The notes beneath the pieces were generated by a model that saw only the letters and a list, made by a program, of their open reading frames with translations, did no database searches and was not told the origin of the DNA. A program made the position numbers and the translations under genes. Shown one piece after another: positions 5,894 to 6,954 of a stretch of DNA of 6,954 bases (position 1 is its first letter; the number at the start of each line of letters is the position of its first letter). Origin of the DNA: Planctomycetota bacterium (GTDB lineage: Bacteria; Planctomycetota; UBA1135; GCA-002686595); contig JARGOW010000205.1 in assembly GCA_029212955.1 (NCBI GenBank), positions 1 through 6,954 on the forward strand. Direction: 5' to 3'.

Positions 5894-6954
5894 TTACTGG
5901 AAGGTCACTTCCAGGCCACGGGAGAAGTTGTTATCTCCGGAAAGGCTGGAACCGTCGCGGTACCACAACTGGAAGTTGAAGGTGTCGCCAGAGACGAGCA
6001 TCGCATCAAGCGTCGGGGGAAGCGGGACGTTGGTCAGGTCGATGGAGCCAGCAAGCTGACCACCGAAGACGCTGCCAAGGGTCGGAAGGAAGCGGGCAAT
6101 AGCCGAGCCGCCACCAACACAGAGGTTGCCGTCGCTACCGCCGGGGTTGTTGACCTGGGCTTGTCCGAAGCTACCGATGAAGTAACCGAATTGACCTTCC
6201 GGAAGGCCGAAGGCCAGCAGACCGAAGTCATTGTTGGCGGCAACGATGTCGCCCGTACCGTAGATGCTGGCGACAGCACCGGTGGTGTTGGGGTTCGCAT
6301 CGCAGTACATGGAGCCAATGATACCGAGGCCGTTGCCGGTACCGGAGATGACCATGTCGTAGGTGTTACAGGAGATGCTGGAACCAGACCAGACGTTGAC
6401 TTCCAGGATGACTTCCAAGTCAGCACCGGTGTTGTTGGTCCAGGTGATGTTCTCGTTGTCGGATCCGGAGAAGCCGTCAGCAAGTTCATCGGCGCCGTTG
6501 CCGTTGCCACACTCGAGGGAGGAGGCAGCGCGGAGGAAGCCGTCCATGTCGCCATCGGCACTCGTGAAGAGCAGGTCGATGTTGACGGTGGCGCCATTGG
6601 CGACACAGAAGGAGTAGTGGTCGTGGTCCGTCTGGCTAGCCCAGAGGCCGCTAGTCGTTCCGTCGGTCATCGGGGTGGCGGTGGCGCAATCGTCGTTGTC
6701 TTCGAATGCGTCATCGTTGCCGGGACCGCAGGGGTCGGGAGCAATGGCGATGTCCAGGTCGTAGATGGAGCAGGGTCCACCGGCGAGGGAATCGTTCTTG
6801 GCCTCGAAGACCAAGTCCAGTGCAGCAACACCGGTGTTGTTGAGGCTCCAGGAACCTTCAGCGCTACCGATCAAGGTCAAGCAGTCGGAAGCAAAGATGT
6901 CGAAATCGATGTCGCCAGACGTGTTGGAAAGGGTCACGTTCACGATGTTGCCAG
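5894..6954 (-). CDS. Secreted PPC-repeat protein with planctomycete-type C-terminal module, C-terminal part only
   Basis: The visible 352 residues are the end of a longer protein. The frame is open to the right edge; a GTG at 6941-6943 is internal, not the start. Residues 1-72 are the second half of a PPC-like (pre-peptidase C-terminal) domain. Residues 74-206 are a complete one, from DDAFEDNDDCATATPMTDG through DHDHYSFCVANGATVNIDLL and DGDMDGFL to SCNTYDMVISG. The two align, sharing V-N-V/I-x-L, NNTG and Y-D-L/M-x-I at matching places. Residues 213-352 (SMYCDANPNTTGAV, ANNDFGLLAFGLP, GYFIGSFGQAQVNNPGGSDG, NLCVGG, FNFQLWYRDG, FSRGLEVTF) form a module I associate with the C-termini of many secreted planctomycete proteins. 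At least nine cysteines, abundant Asp/Asn/Gly and few lysines fit an exported, disulfide-bonded, possibly calcium-binding beta protein. No catalytic domain is in view. Base composition looks less GC-rich than in its neighbours, likely reflecting the protein's low-complexity residue usage. Confidence 0.8.
   Translation of the reverse strand, partial: GNIVNVTLSNTSGDIDFDIFASDCLTLIGSAEGSWSLNNTGVAALDLVFEAKNDSLAGGPCSIYDLDIAIAPDPCGPGNDDAFEDNDDCATATPMTDGTTSGLWASQTDHDHYSFCVANGATVNIDLLFTSADGDMDGFLRAASSLECGNGNGADELADGFSGSDNENITWTNNTGADLEVILEVNVWSGSSISCNTYDMVISGTGNGLGIIGSMYCDANPNTTGAVASIYGTGDIVAANNDFGLLAFGLPEGQFGYFIGSFGQAQVNNPGGSDGNLCVGGGSAIARFLPTLGSVFGGQLAGSIDLTNVPLPPTLDAMLVSGDTFNFQLWYRDGSSLSGDNNFSRGLEVTFQ

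Noticed and set aside
6827..6840. CAACACCGGTGTTG perfect palindrome
   Set aside because: It sits inside the coding sequence of the PPC-repeat protein and encodes the repeated NNTG motif; a regulatory role is unlikely.

Overview
The window looks like a stretch of chromosome from a member of the Planctomycetota, probably one of the marine lineages with large genomes. Three things suggest this. The GC content is moderately high. The minus-strand protein at the right edge ends in a Cys/Gly-rich module (starting around YCDANPNTTGA and ending GLEVTF) that I associate with secreted planctomycete proteins. The histidyl-tRNA synthetase is of the eukaryote-like kind that I also associate with this phylum. 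The assignment rests on pattern recognition, not on a database search.

Layout, left to right. (1) Positions 1-465, minus strand: the N-terminal part of a multi-pass membrane protein resembling the CNNM/CorC (DUF21, 'hemolysin-like') family; the gene runs off the left edge. (2) Positions 466-769: a divergent intergenic region with a sigma-54-like -24/-12 element at its right end. (3) Positions 770-1483, plus strand: an ECF-like RNA polymerase sigma factor, followed by a strong hairpin at 1522-1551. (4) Positions 1610-5703, plus strand: a likely three-gene operon of hutI (imidazolonepropionase), an unrecognised exported protein whose start overlaps the hutI end by 10 nt, and hisS (histidyl-tRNA synthetase). 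(5) Positions 5704-5893: a convergent intergenic region with two hairpins, the first A-rich/T-rich and able to serve both strands, the second placed for the minus-strand gene. (6) Positions 5894-6954, minus strand: the C-terminal part of a large secreted protein with PPC-like repeats and the planctomycete-type C-terminal module; its 5' end lies beyond the window.

How the genes fit together. hutI and hisS both concern histidine (breakdown of the imidazole ring and charging of tRNA-His), and the exported protein between them is translationally coupled to hutI. No other hut gene is visible, so the clustering may be coincidental. The sigma factor is separated from hutI by a terminator and has no visible anti-sigma partner. 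The two edge genes encode envelope proteins unrelated to the operon. I do not see a phage, transposon, CRISPR array, tRNA, rRNA or obvious defence system. Most of the window is ordinary housekeeping and envelope sequence; the middle gene of the operon and the possible sigma-54 promoter in front of a sigma-70-family gene are the parts most worth a second look.
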